64,000 nt of DNA from Paenibacillus gyeongsangnamensis (lineage in GTDB: Bacteria > Bacillota > Bacilli > Paenibacillales > NBRC-103111). This document shows positions 18,187 through 27,422 of this stretch, piece by piece (the first letter of the stretch is position 1; every line of letters begins with the position of its first letter). The translations under genes were made by a program, and so were the position numbers. A model generated the notes under the pieces. It had not been told where the DNA came from. It saw only the letters and a program-made list of their open reading frames with translations, and did no database searches. The DNA is taken from positions 62,001-126,000 of the forward strand of contig NZ_JAQAGZ010000020.1 of the NCBI RefSeq assembly GCF_027533625.1, read 5' to 3'.

Positions 18187-19695
18187 TTATTTTAGCCCCG
18201 GCGCAGGCTGAAAGGAAGCGGCGGCTGCCGGCGTCATATCGCGGTGATAAGCTACCGCTCTCACCGGGATGGACGCTTGCTCGAGCGTCAGGTTCGTTTC
18301 GAATTCCCAGGGCATTTCATATCGGATACCGAGTCTCCGGTCCCCTTGATACAGCGCGACGGCGAACGGAGCAAGTCCCTCTTGCGGCTTCATGTAAACC
18401 ATGACCGTTTGTTTTCCGGAAGGAACATACGCCTTATCCATTGGAGGATACGTATAATCCACGGGGGAGGCTCCTTCCTGTATCGTATCCAGAAACCAGC
18501 GGGAGGTGATCAGCCTCCGGTACAGACCGTCGGTATAGATATTCTCGCCGAGATCATACACATACTCCATATGGGTGCGAAGCGCTTGGGAACGGCTGAA
18601 GTTGAAATAAGTGATTGCCTTCACTTGGGGAAACATTCTAGGCAGAAGCCCATACATGTAACCCAGCTGGCTCTCGGCCCAAGATCCGTAGCTCTTGTCT
18701 GTTTCCAGTACGGTATGGGCGATCGCCCCTTCGGAGATCATGATCGGCTTATGCTTGTACTTGACGTACAACGGTGCGAAGCGATCGATGATACTGCCGT
18801 TCAAATCCTCCTTGCCTCCGGAGACCGGCGTCGCATAAAGGGAGAAGCCTACCCAGTCGACATAAGCATCCCCGGGATAGTAATCATCGATAGTGTCGAC
18901 GGGCGAAAAGTTTGGAGACCAGACCATAGCCACATTGGGGGCTTCCTCCGCCATAATATCGTGGATTAAACGGAATTTCTCGATATATTTGGCCGGATTC
19001 CCGTGCCAGGGGACCCACGCTCCGTTCATCTCGGAGGCGTAACGCAGGAAGATAGGAATGCCTGAAGCTTTAGCTTCACGGGCAAATCTTCGCACATATT
19101 CGTCATCCAGCACATCGTCCAAGCCGTATCTGGGCTCCCAGCCGATCTGCAGCGCTCCGCCCAGCTGGTTGACGCGGGCGGCGGTTCGTTCGGGGAAGTA
19201 GGTGTTCGTATCGGTCTGGAGCTTGCGCCAACCTACGTAAGACAAATATAGCGCATGCCTCCGGCCGTATACGCCCTCGATTTTGGCGACATCGTATCCG
19301 ACTCTCTTGTCGGCGCCGAGCATGCCAAGATACGTTCCGGAAACGGGCTCGTACTTCGCCGGTTCGTGTACGGAAGGGAGCGGGGTACGGATATAGAGTG
19401 CGGCCGGAATTTCAGGCAGGCCTTCCGTCCGCGTTTCTTCGGGGGCAGGGCCGGCCTTGAACGAAGCGATTCGCCCGCGATAATCCTGAGCTACTGCCGA
19501 CTGGCCCATTTGCTCGGCCGCAGCTGCTTGCATATCCCAATAGTCGATGACGGATGCCTGCTGCTCCGGCATGGGTTGCGGAAGCGCTTCGGGCTGCGGC
19601 TGCCGGTTCACGGCATATTGCATAAGGATGAAGCACGCTGCCGTGAAGCCGATCACGACGCCGCCAAGCCTTAACATTCGTTTTCGCTTGCTCAT
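18187..19695 (-). CDS. Membrane-anchored or secreted GH26-like glycoside hydrolase
   Basis: 502 residues. A basic N-terminus is followed by one hydrophobic segment (about 10-28), read as a signal anchor or signal peptide. The body from about 110 to 400 is a (beta/alpha)8 barrel matching glycoside hydrolase family 26 (beta-mannanase type). The probable acid/base glutamate is in 'LRYASEMNGAWVPWHG' (near 220) and the nucleophile in 'KPIMISEGAIAH' (near 320). A small beta domain (about 425-500) closes the protein. It would act outside the membrane on a beta-linked polysaccharide. It is convergent with the sugar cluster, consistent with supplying its substrate, which is inference. Confidence 0.82.
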   Translation of the reverse strand: MSKRKRMLRLGGVVIGFTAACFILMQYAVNRQPQPEALPQPMPEQQASVIDYWDMQAAAAEQMGQSAVAQDYRGRIASFKAGPAPEETRTEGLPEIPAALYIRTPLPSVHEPAKYEPVSGTYLGMLGADKRVGYDVAKIEGVYGRRHALYLSYVGWRKLQTDTNTYFPERTAARVNQLGGALQIGWEPRYGLDDVLDDEYVRRFAREAKASGIPIFLRYASEMNGAWVPWHGNPAKYIEKFRLIHDIMAEEAPNVAMVWSPNFSPVDTIDDYYPGDAYVDWVGFSLYATPVSGGKEDLNGSIIDRFAPLYVKYKHKPIMISEGAIAHTVLETDKSYGSWAESQLGYMYGLLPRMFPQVKAITYFNFSRSQALRTHMEYVYDLGENIYTDGLYRRLITSRWFLDTIQEGASPVDYTYPPMDKAYVPSGKQTVMVYMKPQEGLAPFAVALYQGDRRLGIRYEMPWEFETNLTLEQASIPVRAVAYHRDMTPAAAASFQPAPGLK

Positions 19696-19869
19696 GACGA
19701 TTACTCCTCAAATAAGTTCGATGACTCTATTATAATCGCTGATTCTGCTTCCGAATACGCCGTCTTAAGATGACCTCGGGTATGCGGATGCATAACATCG
19801 GATGAGACTATGACAATTTATGTCTTAGTAACATGATATAATGTCATTCAGAAGAAGGAGGATCGGAAT

Positions 19870-20850
19870 ATGAGCAAATCCAAACGGCTGATGGCGCTGA
19901 TGATCGCAGTGAATAAACGCAGGAAGTTTACCGTTCGCGAGCTGGCCGAGGAATTCCAGGTGTCCACTCGCACCATCATGCGAGATCTGCAGGTGCTGGA
20001 TGAGCTTGGGCTTCCGCTCTACGCGGAGTATGGCCCGCACGGCGGCTACCGGGTGCTGAATGAACGGCTTCTGCCGCCGATCATGTTCTCGGAGCAGGAG
20101 GCGGTGGCGATGTTCTTCGCCTATCAGTCGCTTCAGCATTTCGGAGCGCTCCCGTTCAGCGAGGAGTCCGTCACGGCGTTGAACAAGTTTTATTATTATT
20201 TGCCGGAGGATACGAAGCAGAAGATCGATAAGATGAAGCAGCGCGTCGTCTTCTGGACTCCGAAGCGGCCGGTTCCGACACCTCATCTGCGGCTGCTGCT
20301 GGATGCGGGATTGCAGCAGCGCCCGCTCCGCATCCTGTACGACTCGCGGGAAGGAGCGAAGAAACGACCGGTCCAGCCCGTCGGGGTTTACTCTTATAAC
20401 GGGTTCTGGTATTGCCCGTCCTATTGTTTTATGAAGGAACGGTTCCTGCTGTTCCGCGTAGACCGGGTGCTGGAAGCGGATTGGGCGGAAGAGACGCACC
20501 CTGCGGTCGATTTAAGCGAGTTCCCGATCGCCGATTGGTTCAAGCCTCCCGGGAGCGAGCAACATCATCCTCTTGTCCACGGAGCCGGCCGGATAAAAAT
20601 TAAGGCATCCCTCAGCGTGAATGGAGTGAAACGGTCCCGGTGGGAGAAATGGTTTGAAGATGCACTGGAGGTGCATGAGGATGGAACGGGCACATTGATG
20701 CATTTCTGCCAAGAAGACGAAATCGACTTTTATGTGCGTCAATTCCTCAGCTTCGGTTCGGATATCGTGGCACGGGAGCCGGAAGCGCTCGTAGCCCGGA
20801 TCCGCCGGGAGGTGGCACGGCTGCAGTCGGCTTATCTGAATGGCGGCTAA
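19870..20850 (+). CDS. WYL-domain transcriptional regulator (YafY-type)
   Basis: 326 residues. The N-terminal helix-turn-helix (HTH_11 type, residues 1-60) includes 'VRELAEEFQVSTRTIMRDLQVLDELGLPLYAEYGPHGGY'. The WYL sensory domain (about 140-235) has 'RPLRILYDSREG...VQPVGVYSYNGFWYCPSYC', in which WYL appears as FWYCPSY, and a C-terminal WCX-like extension follows. Such proteins sense nucleic-acid or other ligands and act as repressors or activators. GAAGGAGG is seven bases before the ATG. The upstream region holds ATGACA and TGTCAT in inverted orientation around a TATAAT, a possible autoregulatory site. The target is unknown. Confidence 0.9.
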   Translation: MSKSKRLMALMIAVNKRRKFTVRELAEEFQVSTRTIMRDLQVLDELGLPLYAEYGPHGGYRVLNERLLPPIMFSEQEAVAMFFAYQSLQHFGALPFSEESVTALNKFYYYLPEDTKQKIDKMKQRVVFWTPKRPVPTPHLRLLLDAGLQQRPLRILYDSREGAKKRPVQPVGVYSYNGFWYCPSYCFMKERFLLFRVDRVLEADWAEETHPAVDLSEFPIADWFKPPGSEQHHPLVHGAGRIKIKASLSVNGVKRSRWEKWFEDALEVHEDGTGTLMHFCQEDEIDFYVRQFLSFGSDIVAREPEALVARIRREVARLQSAYLNGG

Positions 20851-21014
20851 CGTCATGGACCGCAGGCTCCATCCTGCTTGAAGCTAAGCTTGACGGGATT
20901 GGAAGGGCCGTAATCGCTTTCAATGTCAACCCGGGCCGTGGTTTTCTAAGCTTCCTGTGGTATAATGACGATTAGCGATAAAGCCATCATTTGGAAGCGA
21001 GTGGGCCTGATAGA

Positions 21015-21719
21015 ATGAATATTCTCGAGGAATTCGGCAATATCGATATTTATTTGTTCGACCAGCTGCTGAAGGGCCGTTTCCTTCCGGGCATGCGGCT
21101 GCTCGATGCAGGCTGCGGCAAGGGGAGAAATCTGGTTTATTTCTTCAGGAACGGCTTCGACGTCTTCGCCATAGACCGGTCGGAGGCTTCCGTCGAAGAG
21201 GTCCGGAGGTTAGCCGTGCCTTGGTATGGCGATTCCCGGGCGGAAGAACAAATTCGTCAGGAGCCGGTCGAGAAAATGAGCTTCGCCAACGACAGATTCG
21301 ATGCGGTCATTTGCAATGCGGTGCTTCATTTTGCCGAGGACGACCGGCATTTCCGCCAGATGGCATCCGAGCTATGGAGAGTACTCAAGCCGGGCGGGCT
21401 GCTGTTTATTCGGCTGGCCTCCTCCATCGGGCTGGAGGACCGGGTCGTGCCGCTTGGCGGGAACCGGTTTCTTCTTCCGGACGGTTCCGAGCGGTATTTG
21501 GCCGATGAGCCGATGCTGACGAAGTTGACCGAGAAGCTGCACGGACAGCTCGTCGAACCTCTGAAGACCGTGAACGTGTCCGGACAGCGCTGTATGACGA
21601 CTTGGTGCTTGCGCAAGCCGCACATTTTATTTTTCGATCCGATTGAAGGATTGGAACATGATCTAACGCCTCCGGAGCATGACGCGACGGAACAGGAGCA
21701 AGAAAAAGGAGAACGATAA
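21015..21719 (+). CDS. Class I SAM-dependent methyltransferase
   Basis: 234 residues from the ATG at 21015; an in-frame TTG at 20991 is an alternative and neither has a strong binding site. Motif I is 'RLLDAGCGKGRNL' (about 30-42) and the acidic loop is 'VFAIDRSEASVEEVRR'. Motif II/III is 'FDAVICNAVLHFAEDD', with 'WRVLKPGGLLFIR' after it. The last ~20 residues are acidic and disordered. The substrate is unknown. A TATAAT preceded by TG (20961) marks an extended -10 promoter. Its TAA overlaps the ATG of the next gene by one base. Confidence 0.88.
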   Translation: MNILEEFGNIDIYLFDQLLKGRFLPGMRLLDAGCGKGRNLVYFFRNGFDVFAIDRSEASVEEVRRLAVPWYGDSRAEEQIRQEPVEKMSFANDRFDAVICNAVLHFAEDDRHFRQMASELWRVLKPGGLLFIRLASSIGLEDRVVPLGGNRFLLPDGSERYLADEPMLTKLTEKLHGQLVEPLKTVNVSGQRCMTTWCLRKPHILFFDPIEGLEHDLTPPEHDATEQEQEKGER

Positions 21720-22588
21720 TGAAAATAAGAGTATCCGCTGTACAATATCATCTTCACACGATCTCGAGTTTCCAGGAATTTGCCGATGAGGTTACCCATT
21801 ATGTCCGGACGGCCGAGGAATTCGGCTCCGACTTCGTTCTGTTCCCGGAGCTGTTCACCACCCAGCTGATGTCGATCGGTACGACCGATTCGGACGGACG
21901 CACCCGGGCGCTTTCGATAGGCGAGCTCCCGGCCTTTACTGAGCAATACATTCATTTGTTCCGTTCCCTGGCGGAGACGACGGGAATGCATTTGATCGGC
22001 GGGACGCACATTATCGAGGAGCGGGGCAAGCTCTACAATACGGCGTTCCTGTTCTATCCGGACGGCCGCATCGGACAGCAGCGCAAACTGCATATTACTC
22101 CGACGGAGGTCAAAGAATGGAATATGGCGTCGGGCGACGAACTGCAGGTGTTCGATACGAAGTTCGGCCGGATCGCTATCTTGATCTGTTACGACATGGA
22201 GTTTCCCGAGATCGTGCGGATGGCCAAAGCCCGCGGAGCGGATGTGCTGTTCTGCCCGTCCTGCACCGATGACCGGCACGGCTTTCACCGGGTCCGCTAT
22301 ACGTGCCACGCGCGCACGATCGAGAATCAGGTTTATGTTGCGACGACGGGTACGGTCGGTTCGCTCCCGACCGTTGACTTCATGAGAGGCAATTACGGAC
22401 AGGCGGCGCTGATCACACCCAATGACGTGCCTTTCCCGCCAGGCGGCATCATGACGGCCGGGGAGATCAACGGCGACATGGTGATTACCGGAGACCTGGA
22501 CTTGGATTTGCTCTACGAGGTGAGGGAGAAAGGGTCCGTAACGACCTGGCGCGACCGGAGAACCGATCTGTATCCGGATTGGAGCTGA
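21719..22588 (+). CDS. Carbon-nitrogen hydrolase (nitrilase superfamily)
   Basis: 289 residues with the Glu-Lys-Cys triad of the superfamily: E44 in 'LFPELFTTQ', about K122 in 'QQRKLHITPTE' and about C157 in 'AILICYDMEFPE'. It hydrolyses a C-N bond of an amide or nitrile; the natural substrate is not deducible. It is translationally coupled to the methyltransferase gene by a TAATG overlap, and the acetyltransferase gene follows after 34 bases, so the three form an operon. Confidence 0.9.
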   Translation: MKIRVSAVQYHLHTISSFQEFADEVTHYVRTAEEFGSDFVLFPELFTTQLMSIGTTDSDGRTRALSIGELPAFTEQYIHLFRSLAETTGMHLIGGTHIIEERGKLYNTAFLFYPDGRIGQQRKLHITPTEVKEWNMASGDELQVFDTKFGRIAILICYDMEFPEIVRMAKARGADVLFCPSCTDDRHGFHRVRYTCHARTIENQVYVATTGTVGSLPTVDFMRGNYGQAALITPNDVPFPPGGIMTAGEINGDMVITGDLDLDLLYEVREKGSVTTWRDRRTDLYPDWS

Positions 22589-22622
22589 ACGGCGAAATCG
22601 ATTCAAAGGAGCTGAAGGGCCC

Positions 22623-23306
22623 GTGTGCCCGTACCGTAAAACGTTATATGTATTTGAGGGCGACCGCCCGCTAAAGGCCGTTATCCGTTCTTATACGAAG
22701 GAGGATTTTCCGGGATTGATCCGCATCCAGCAGGAAAGCTTCCCGCCGCCGTTTCCTCCGGAGCTCTGGTGGAGTGAGGAGCAGCTCCTCAGTCATATTA
22801 CGAACTTCCCCGAGGGGGCGCTCTGCGTCGAGATCAACGGGGAGCCGGCGGCTTCCGTCACCGGACTGATCGTGGATTACAATCCGATGCACGGAGAACA
22901 TACGTGGGAAGAAATAACCGACGCCGGCTATATCCGCAATCACCGTCCGGACGGAAATACGCTGTATATCGTCGATATCGGCGTAAGGCCAAGGTACCGG
23001 AAGCTGGGACTCGGCAAATGGCTCATGCAGTCGATGTACGAGGTGGTCGTGCAGCTGGGGCTTGCGCGTCTCCTCGGCGGCGGCCGGCTGCCGGGCTACC
23101 GCAAGGTCGCGGGTACGTTATCTCCAGAGGATTATGTGCGGGAGGTGCTGGAAGGCAAGCGGAAGGATCCGGTCATGACCTTCCTGCTCCGCTGCGGCCG
23201 GACGCCGCTGAAGCTGGCTCCGAACTATTTGGAGGATGAGGAGTCGCTGAATTACGCCATGCTGATGGAATGGCGCAATCCTTTTGCGGCCTGGAGCGAA
23301 TCTTAG
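22623..23306 (+). CDS. GNAT-family N-acetyltransferase
   Basis: 227 residues from a GTG with AAAGGAG 10 bases upstream; the GNAT homology begins near residue 18 ('KAVIRSYTKEDFPGLIRIQQ'). The acetyl-CoA loop is 'DIGVRPRYRKLGLGKWLMQSM' (about 118-138), matching R/Q-x-x-G-x-G/A. The linked nitrilase and acetyltransferase resemble proteins in which both domains are fused, suggesting a shared small-molecule pathway (inference). The acceptor is unknown. Confidence 0.85.
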   Translation: MCPYRKTLYVFEGDRPLKAVIRSYTKEDFPGLIRIQQESFPPPFPPELWWSEEQLLSHITNFPEGALCVEINGEPAASVTGLIVDYNPMHGEHTWEEITDAGYIRNHRPDGNTLYIVDIGVRPRYRKLGLGKWLMQSMYEVVVQLGLARLLGGGRLPGYRKVAGTLSPEDYVREVLEGKRKDPVMTFLLRCGRTPLKLAPNYLEDEESLNYAMLMEWRNPFAAWSES

Positions 23307-23387
23307 AACGTTTAACCTTCCGGAATCTGGATACAATGGACAATGTACATTTTCACTGTCCGTCTGTAAACGGAGGAAGGGGAAGCG

Positions 23388-24035
23388 ATGAAACATTTCA
23401 GCACAATGACTTTTACCGCCGCGGCGCTGGCCGTCTTATTGAGCGGGTGTCACGGAGGAGCACATACCTGGTATGGCGCTAAGGCAGGTACGGAGGATCA
23501 TGCGGCTCACGCGAACGCGCAGGACAGCGGCAGCGGTGACGCCGCAATGGCTATGAGCCACCCTGCAGAGCCCGCTTCGGAATCCGCCGTCTCCGTCACG
23601 GTCGATTTGATCAACAGCAAAGGGCTGTCGATCGGCAAGGCGTTTCTGAAGCAGGAAAAGGACGGCGTCCGCGTTCAGGTCGATGCGGCATCCATTCCGG
23701 AAGGCCAGCACGGGTTGCATTTTCACGAGAACGGCAAGTGCGCCGCACCGGATTTCCAGACCGCGGGAGCGCACCTCAATCCGGACATGAAGAAGCACGG
23801 CTTGAATAACCCGCAGGGCGCACATAACGGCGATCTGCCGAATTTGACGGCAGGGGCCGACGGGAAAGCCAAGGCCGAGGTTGTGGCGAAGAACGTAACG
23901 CTGGAGAAGGGCAAGCCGAACTCGCTGCTCAAAGCAGGAGGAACCGCTCTTGTCATTCATGAGAAGGCGGACGATTACGTCACCGATCCTTCCGGCAATT
24001 CAGGTGCCCGTATCGCTTGCGGGGTCATTCAATAG
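23388..24035 (+). CDS. sodC: Cu/Zn superoxide dismutase lipoprotein
   Basis: 215 residues. A type II signal peptide ends with LLSGC (lipidated C21), so the protein is anchored outside the membrane. A low-complexity His/Ala/Ser linker (about 22-65) precedes the SOD domain. Metal ligands are visible: 'GLHFHENG' (two His), 'AGAHLNPDMKKHG' (His, His), 'GAHNGDLPNL' (His, Asp) and 'LVIHEKADDY' (His). The arginine of 'GARIACGVI' and the two conserved cysteines (GKC, RIAC) are also present. Catalytic competence is therefore likely; B. subtilis YojM, by contrast, lacks full metal binding. GGAGGAAGGGG precedes the ATG. Confidence 0.88.
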   Translation: MKHFSTMTFTAAALAVLLSGCHGGAHTWYGAKAGTEDHAAHANAQDSGSGDAAMAMSHPAEPASESAVSVTVDLINSKGLSIGKAFLKQEKDGVRVQVDAASIPEGQHGLHFHENGKCAAPDFQTAGAHLNPDMKKHGLNNPQGAHNGDLPNLTAGADGKAKAEVVAKNVTLEKGKPNSLLKAGGTALVIHEKADDYVTDPSGNSGARIACGVIQ

Positions 24036-24109
24036 TCTGCGGCTGGAAGGGGGTGCCCCACCGGAGTACCATGGAAGATTTCTCTATTTCATGGGTTTCT
24101 CTACAGCTT

Positions 24110-24142
24110 GAGCGCTGCGCGTCAGCGCTCTTTTTCTTTTTG
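24110..24142 (+). terminator. Terminator after sodC
   Basis: GAGCGCTG and CAGCGCTC around a 5-base loop, followed by TTTTTCTTTTT. Confidence 0.9.
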
Positions 24143-24239
24143 GCCGATATGGAGGAGAAGCCGGGGCTCATGTAGAAATCTTTCCAAAAGCGGAATATGA
24201 TGCCGTAGTTTTGCGGTTATCAAAGTCGGAGGGGTCCCT

Positions 24240-25850
24240 ATGAAACGGACGAAGAAATCGATGGCGCTACTTGCCGCAGCCGCCGTAATATCATTATCAA
24301 CAGCGCATGCGGCAGGAGCGAAGGACCTGCCCGTGAGCAGCGAGCTTGTACTCCAAATCGGGCAGGATGCCGTCTTGGCTGGCGGCAAGCGGTACACGCT
24401 TCCGGCGCCTCCTGTGCTTAGGAACGGCACCACCCTGGTGCCACTCCGATTCATCGCCGAAACGTTCGGCGCTAAGGTCGAATGGGATGCCGTCTCGCAA
24501 AGCGTTAACCTTGCCTATAACGGGAGGCAGCTGCGGCTGGCAATCGGCCATACGGAGGCCGAAGTCGACGGTAAAAAGGTGAACCTGGACACGGAGCCTC
24601 TAATCGAGAATCAGGTAACGATGGTGCCGCTCCGGTTTATCGGAGAGAGCTTCGGGCGTCAAGTCGAATATGATCCCGCTACGCAATCGATTACGATTCG
24701 TACAAAGGCAGCAAACGAGAATGAAGCCGGTGCTTCGGGAGGTGCCGATAGCATGCCTTCCGCTTCAGAGAATACTTCTTCTACGGACGTTAAGGCCGAT
24801 GAGCCGCTGGCGAAGCTTCAGCCGAAGGTCTTTACTTTAACGCACAAGCTTGCCTTATCGGAATTTCAGGACCCGATCAAAGGCTTCACGTCGGGTACGG
24901 CGGCCAAGGACAAACTCAGATACAAGACAGTGAACGGGTTCGTCGTCGACCGGGGCGGGAGCGTTTATCTCCTGGAAAAGGATTCGAAATTCGGACCGAT
25001 CAATACGTTCACCTATACGGTGGAACAATACGATCCGTTGTCCGGCGCCGGCAGCAAGCCGGTTCAATCCCGGAAGCTTGAGTCCGATCTGAATTTCATT
25101 TATACGGATGCCGGGCAAAATCAAGGCCTGTTCCAATATACTCAATTCGTTCCCCAAAAGCTGACGATGAACGAGAAGAACGGCAAAGTTTACGTATACG
25201 GGACGAGCAAGGATCCGAGTCTTCCATACGGCGCCATTTTGTATGAGGTATTCCCGCAAATCCAAGTAGCCGCATTGATTCCAACGAAGAAGACTTCGAA
25301 CTTAAGCGGCAACGCGATCGTATTCCCGGACGACGGGTCGGTCATCATCACGAATATGGCGTCGGGTGAAATCTTTGGCGGTCCTCTGGGGCAACCGGCC
25401 GCACTTTGGGGCAAGTTCAAGGAAGGCGCCGGCTCCGAGCGCAAGCTTCACGCTTTGTATCAGGACGGACTGCTGGTTTACGACTCGCTTGACGGTACAT
25501 GGACGAAGGTTACCCCAAATACGGCAGCTCCTGTGAACTCGTTCGCCCCGACTAAGGCATTCGGATCCGCTCCCGCGAACGGCAAGCTGTATCTCTCAAT
25601 CAACAACAAGCTTATGGAGCTCGATGCCGCGGGGCGGATGAGGCAGTTTCTTGACATCTCCAGCCTAAGCTATAAGGATGGGGTCTACAATTCGGCGACC
25701 AAAGCTTATGAAGCGCCGAAGAGCGGTTCTTCGGAGCAGCCTTCGGTACCGCTCAACCGGATAACCTGGTTCGGCTTCGACGGCGCAGGAAATGTCGTGC
25801 TGTTCGATGAGAACGCTCATCGTTTGCGAAGGATCGAATGGACTCCGTAA
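24240..25850 (+). CDS. Secreted stalk-domain protein with C-terminal beta-propeller-like region
   Basis: 536 residues. A Sec signal peptide (about 1-26, 'AVISLSTAHAAGA') is followed by a copper-amine-oxidase-N-like stalk domain (about 35-155). That domain has its paired hallmark 'TLVPLRFIAETFGAKVEWD' and 'TMVPLRFIGESFGRQVEYD'. A Ser/Ala/Glu linker (about 160-185) follows. The rest (about 190-536) is made of repeated beta-rich segments that look like propeller blades. These stalk domains are abundant in Paenibacillus surface proteins, where they are thought to mediate wall or protein contacts; enzyme activity is not expected. The function of the C-terminal part is not recognised. Confidence 0.8.
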   Translation: MKRTKKSMALLAAAAVISLSTAHAAGAKDLPVSSELVLQIGQDAVLAGGKRYTLPAPPVLRNGTTLVPLRFIAETFGAKVEWDAVSQSVNLAYNGRQLRLAIGHTEAEVDGKKVNLDTEPLIENQVTMVPLRFIGESFGRQVEYDPATQSITIRTKAANENEAGASGGADSMPSASENTSSTDVKADEPLAKLQPKVFTLTHKLALSEFQDPIKGFTSGTAAKDKLRYKTVNGFVVDRGGSVYLLEKDSKFGPINTFTYTVEQYDPLSGAGSKPVQSRKLESDLNFIYTDAGQNQGLFQYTQFVPQKLTMNEKNGKVYVYGTSKDPSLPYGAILYEVFPQIQVAALIPTKKTSNLSGNAIVFPDDGSVIITNMASGEIFGGPLGQPAALWGKFKEGAGSERKLHALYQDGLLVYDSLDGTWTKVTPNTAAPVNSFAPTKAFGSAPANGKLYLSINNKLMELDAAGRMRQFLDISSLSYKDGVYNSATKAYEAPKSGSSEQPSVPLNRITWFGFDGAGNVVLFDENAHRLRRIEWTP

Positions 25851-25880
25851 TGAGCCGGAAATCGGATCGTACGTACAATG

Positions 25881-25918
25881 GAAGATGAAGGATGCTTTAC
25901 GTCCTTCATCTTTTTTTC
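25881..25918 (+). terminator. Terminator after the stalk-domain gene
   Basis: AAGATGAAGGA and TCCTTCATCTT around a 9-base loop with a seven-base T-tract. Confidence 0.9.
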
Positions 25919-26002
25919 GCAGATATCCATTTTTTTGCAACTGGCCATCGGCCCAAATCGTCTATTTGAATGAACCGACAAAAGCTCAGGAGGCTATCAA
26001 CC

Positions 26003-27169
26003 ATGAATATTCCTTTTAAAGTACTTTCCATAGCGGCAGCGGGCAGCCTATGGTTCGGTCTTGGAGCCCCGGCGATTCAGGCGGAAACCGTATATCCGGT
26101 TGCAACGGGAGCCAACGTGGTAAGCGCCGTGCCGATTGCGACACTCGCTTCGTCCGGCAGCATTCAAGTGACGGCTAAATCCGTGAAGGAGGATACGGAT
26201 CTGGTTCATGCGGACCTTAGCATTCCCGTAATCCGGAATCTGAAGGATTCCCGCTATCAGGCCGAGCTGAACGATATTATCGAACGTCAAGCGATGAAGG
26301 ATCTGGAGCAGCTGAAGAAGCAGGCGGCTGAAGATGCAGTGGCTTCCCAAGCGGCGGGCTACACGTTCCGTCCGTACGGGCTGACCTTGAGGTATGAAGT
26401 CAAAGCGGACGGTGGCGAGGCGAACGGCAATGTCTTGTCCCTCAAGCTTGTGACCTATACGTATACCGGCGGCGCTCACGGCATCCAGCGTCTCGATACA
26501 TATAACGTGCGGGATGAACAGGAAGCTCAGCGGGTTGAACTGAAGGATTTGTTCGGGGAAGACTACAAGAAAACCATCGATGCGAGCATATCGGCCCAAA
26601 TCGCGGAAAAGCCGGAAAATTATTTTCCGGACACCTTCAAAGGGATTTCGAATACGACGAACTTCTATTTGGATCAAGGGAACGCCGTAATCGTATTCCA
26701 GCCATATGAAATCGCGCCGTACGCCGCAGGGATGCCGGAGTTCCGCATTGCGCTTCCCGGACAACCGGGCGGCACGGGATCAGGGAACGGGACAGGCCGG
26801 ACGGATGCCGGCGGCATGCAAGCGCTCAGCGTGAACGGGAAGCCGCTGGGTACGGTGGAGGCGGCTGTGTATATCCAGGGCGTCAGCGTGCAGATGGTGC
26901 CGCTGCGGCCGATTGCGGAAGCGCTCGGGTATGAAGTGAAATGGAATGACGAACAGCAATCGGCGGAGCTCACCCGCGGCCCTCAATGGACTTCCGTTAC
27001 CGTAGGAAAGAACGCTTATACTTATTTGAAGACGGTCCCAATCGCATTAGGCGCTGCGCCTGAGATCAGGCCGGACGGCAGAATGTACGTGCCTCTGAGC
27101 TTTTTCGCCGAAATTGCGAAGGCGGATGTGAAGGCCGAAGGCGGAACGATTTCAATCCGATCGAAATAA
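26003..27169 (+). CDS. Secreted DUF4163/DUF3298 (RsiV/PdaC-like) and stalk-domain protein
   Basis: 388 residues from the ATG at 26003, which has AGGAGG nine bases upstream. A signal peptide (about 1-27) is followed by a DUF4163-plus-DUF3298-like domain (about 45-250). It includes 'LVTYTYTGGAHGIQRLDTYN', the GGAHG signature shared with the anti-sigma factor RsiV and deacetylase PdaC, and 'NFYLDQGNAVIVFQPYEIAPYAAG'. A Gly-rich linker leads to a C-terminal stalk domain ('VQMVPLRPIAEALGYEVKWN' and 'RMYVPLSFFAEIAKADV'). No transmembrane sigma-factor-binding part exists, so it is not an anti-sigma factor itself. It may bind wall glycan or lysozyme-like ligands; that is inference. Confidence 0.82.
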   Translation: MNIPFKVLSIAAAGSLWFGLGAPAIQAETVYPVATGANVVSAVPIATLASSGSIQVTAKSVKEDTDLVHADLSIPVIRNLKDSRYQAELNDIIERQAMKDLEQLKKQAAEDAVASQAAGYTFRPYGLTLRYEVKADGGEANGNVLSLKLVTYTYTGGAHGIQRLDTYNVRDEQEAQRVELKDLFGEDYKKTIDASISAQIAEKPENYFPDTFKGISNTTNFYLDQGNAVIVFQPYEIAPYAAGMPEFRIALPGQPGGTGSGNGTGRTDAGGMQALSVNGKPLGTVEAAVYIQGVSVQMVPLRPIAEALGYEVKWNDEQQSAELTRGPQWTSVTVGKNAYTYLKTVPIALGAAPEIRPDGRMYVPLSFFAEIAKADVKAEGGTISIRSK

Positions 27170-27185
27170 AGATTCGCGAAATGAC

Positions 27186-27218
27186 AACCCTTTTCCCAAG
27201 CGGAAGAGGGTTTCTTTC
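27186..27218 (+). terminator. Terminator after the DUF3298/stalk gene
   Basis: AACCCTTTTCC and GGAAGAGGGTTT form an imperfect stem followed by a T-rich tract. Confidence 0.75.
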
Positions 27219-27422
27219 CTATATGAACCTAGCGGACGAATGTAGTATACTAGAGAGCGTTCTGTTTTTTGAGAGCCGCGAATGCAAGTAAGGAACGGCA
27301 ACGGAACATCAAGATGATATTTATTCGTAACGTATGAAGGTCAATGAGGACCGGGCGGTTGGCCGCAAGTGATGCGGTAATTCATGACATGAATAGACAT
27401 GCAGCAGAGGGGAATCAAAGAC
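27219..27422 (+). promoter_or_regulatory. Long leader before the DUF3900-like gene
   Basis: About 200 non-coding bases. A TATACT (27244-27249) is a plausible -10 element but no good -35 was found. I see no riboswitch consensus and no small gene. Confidence 0.3.
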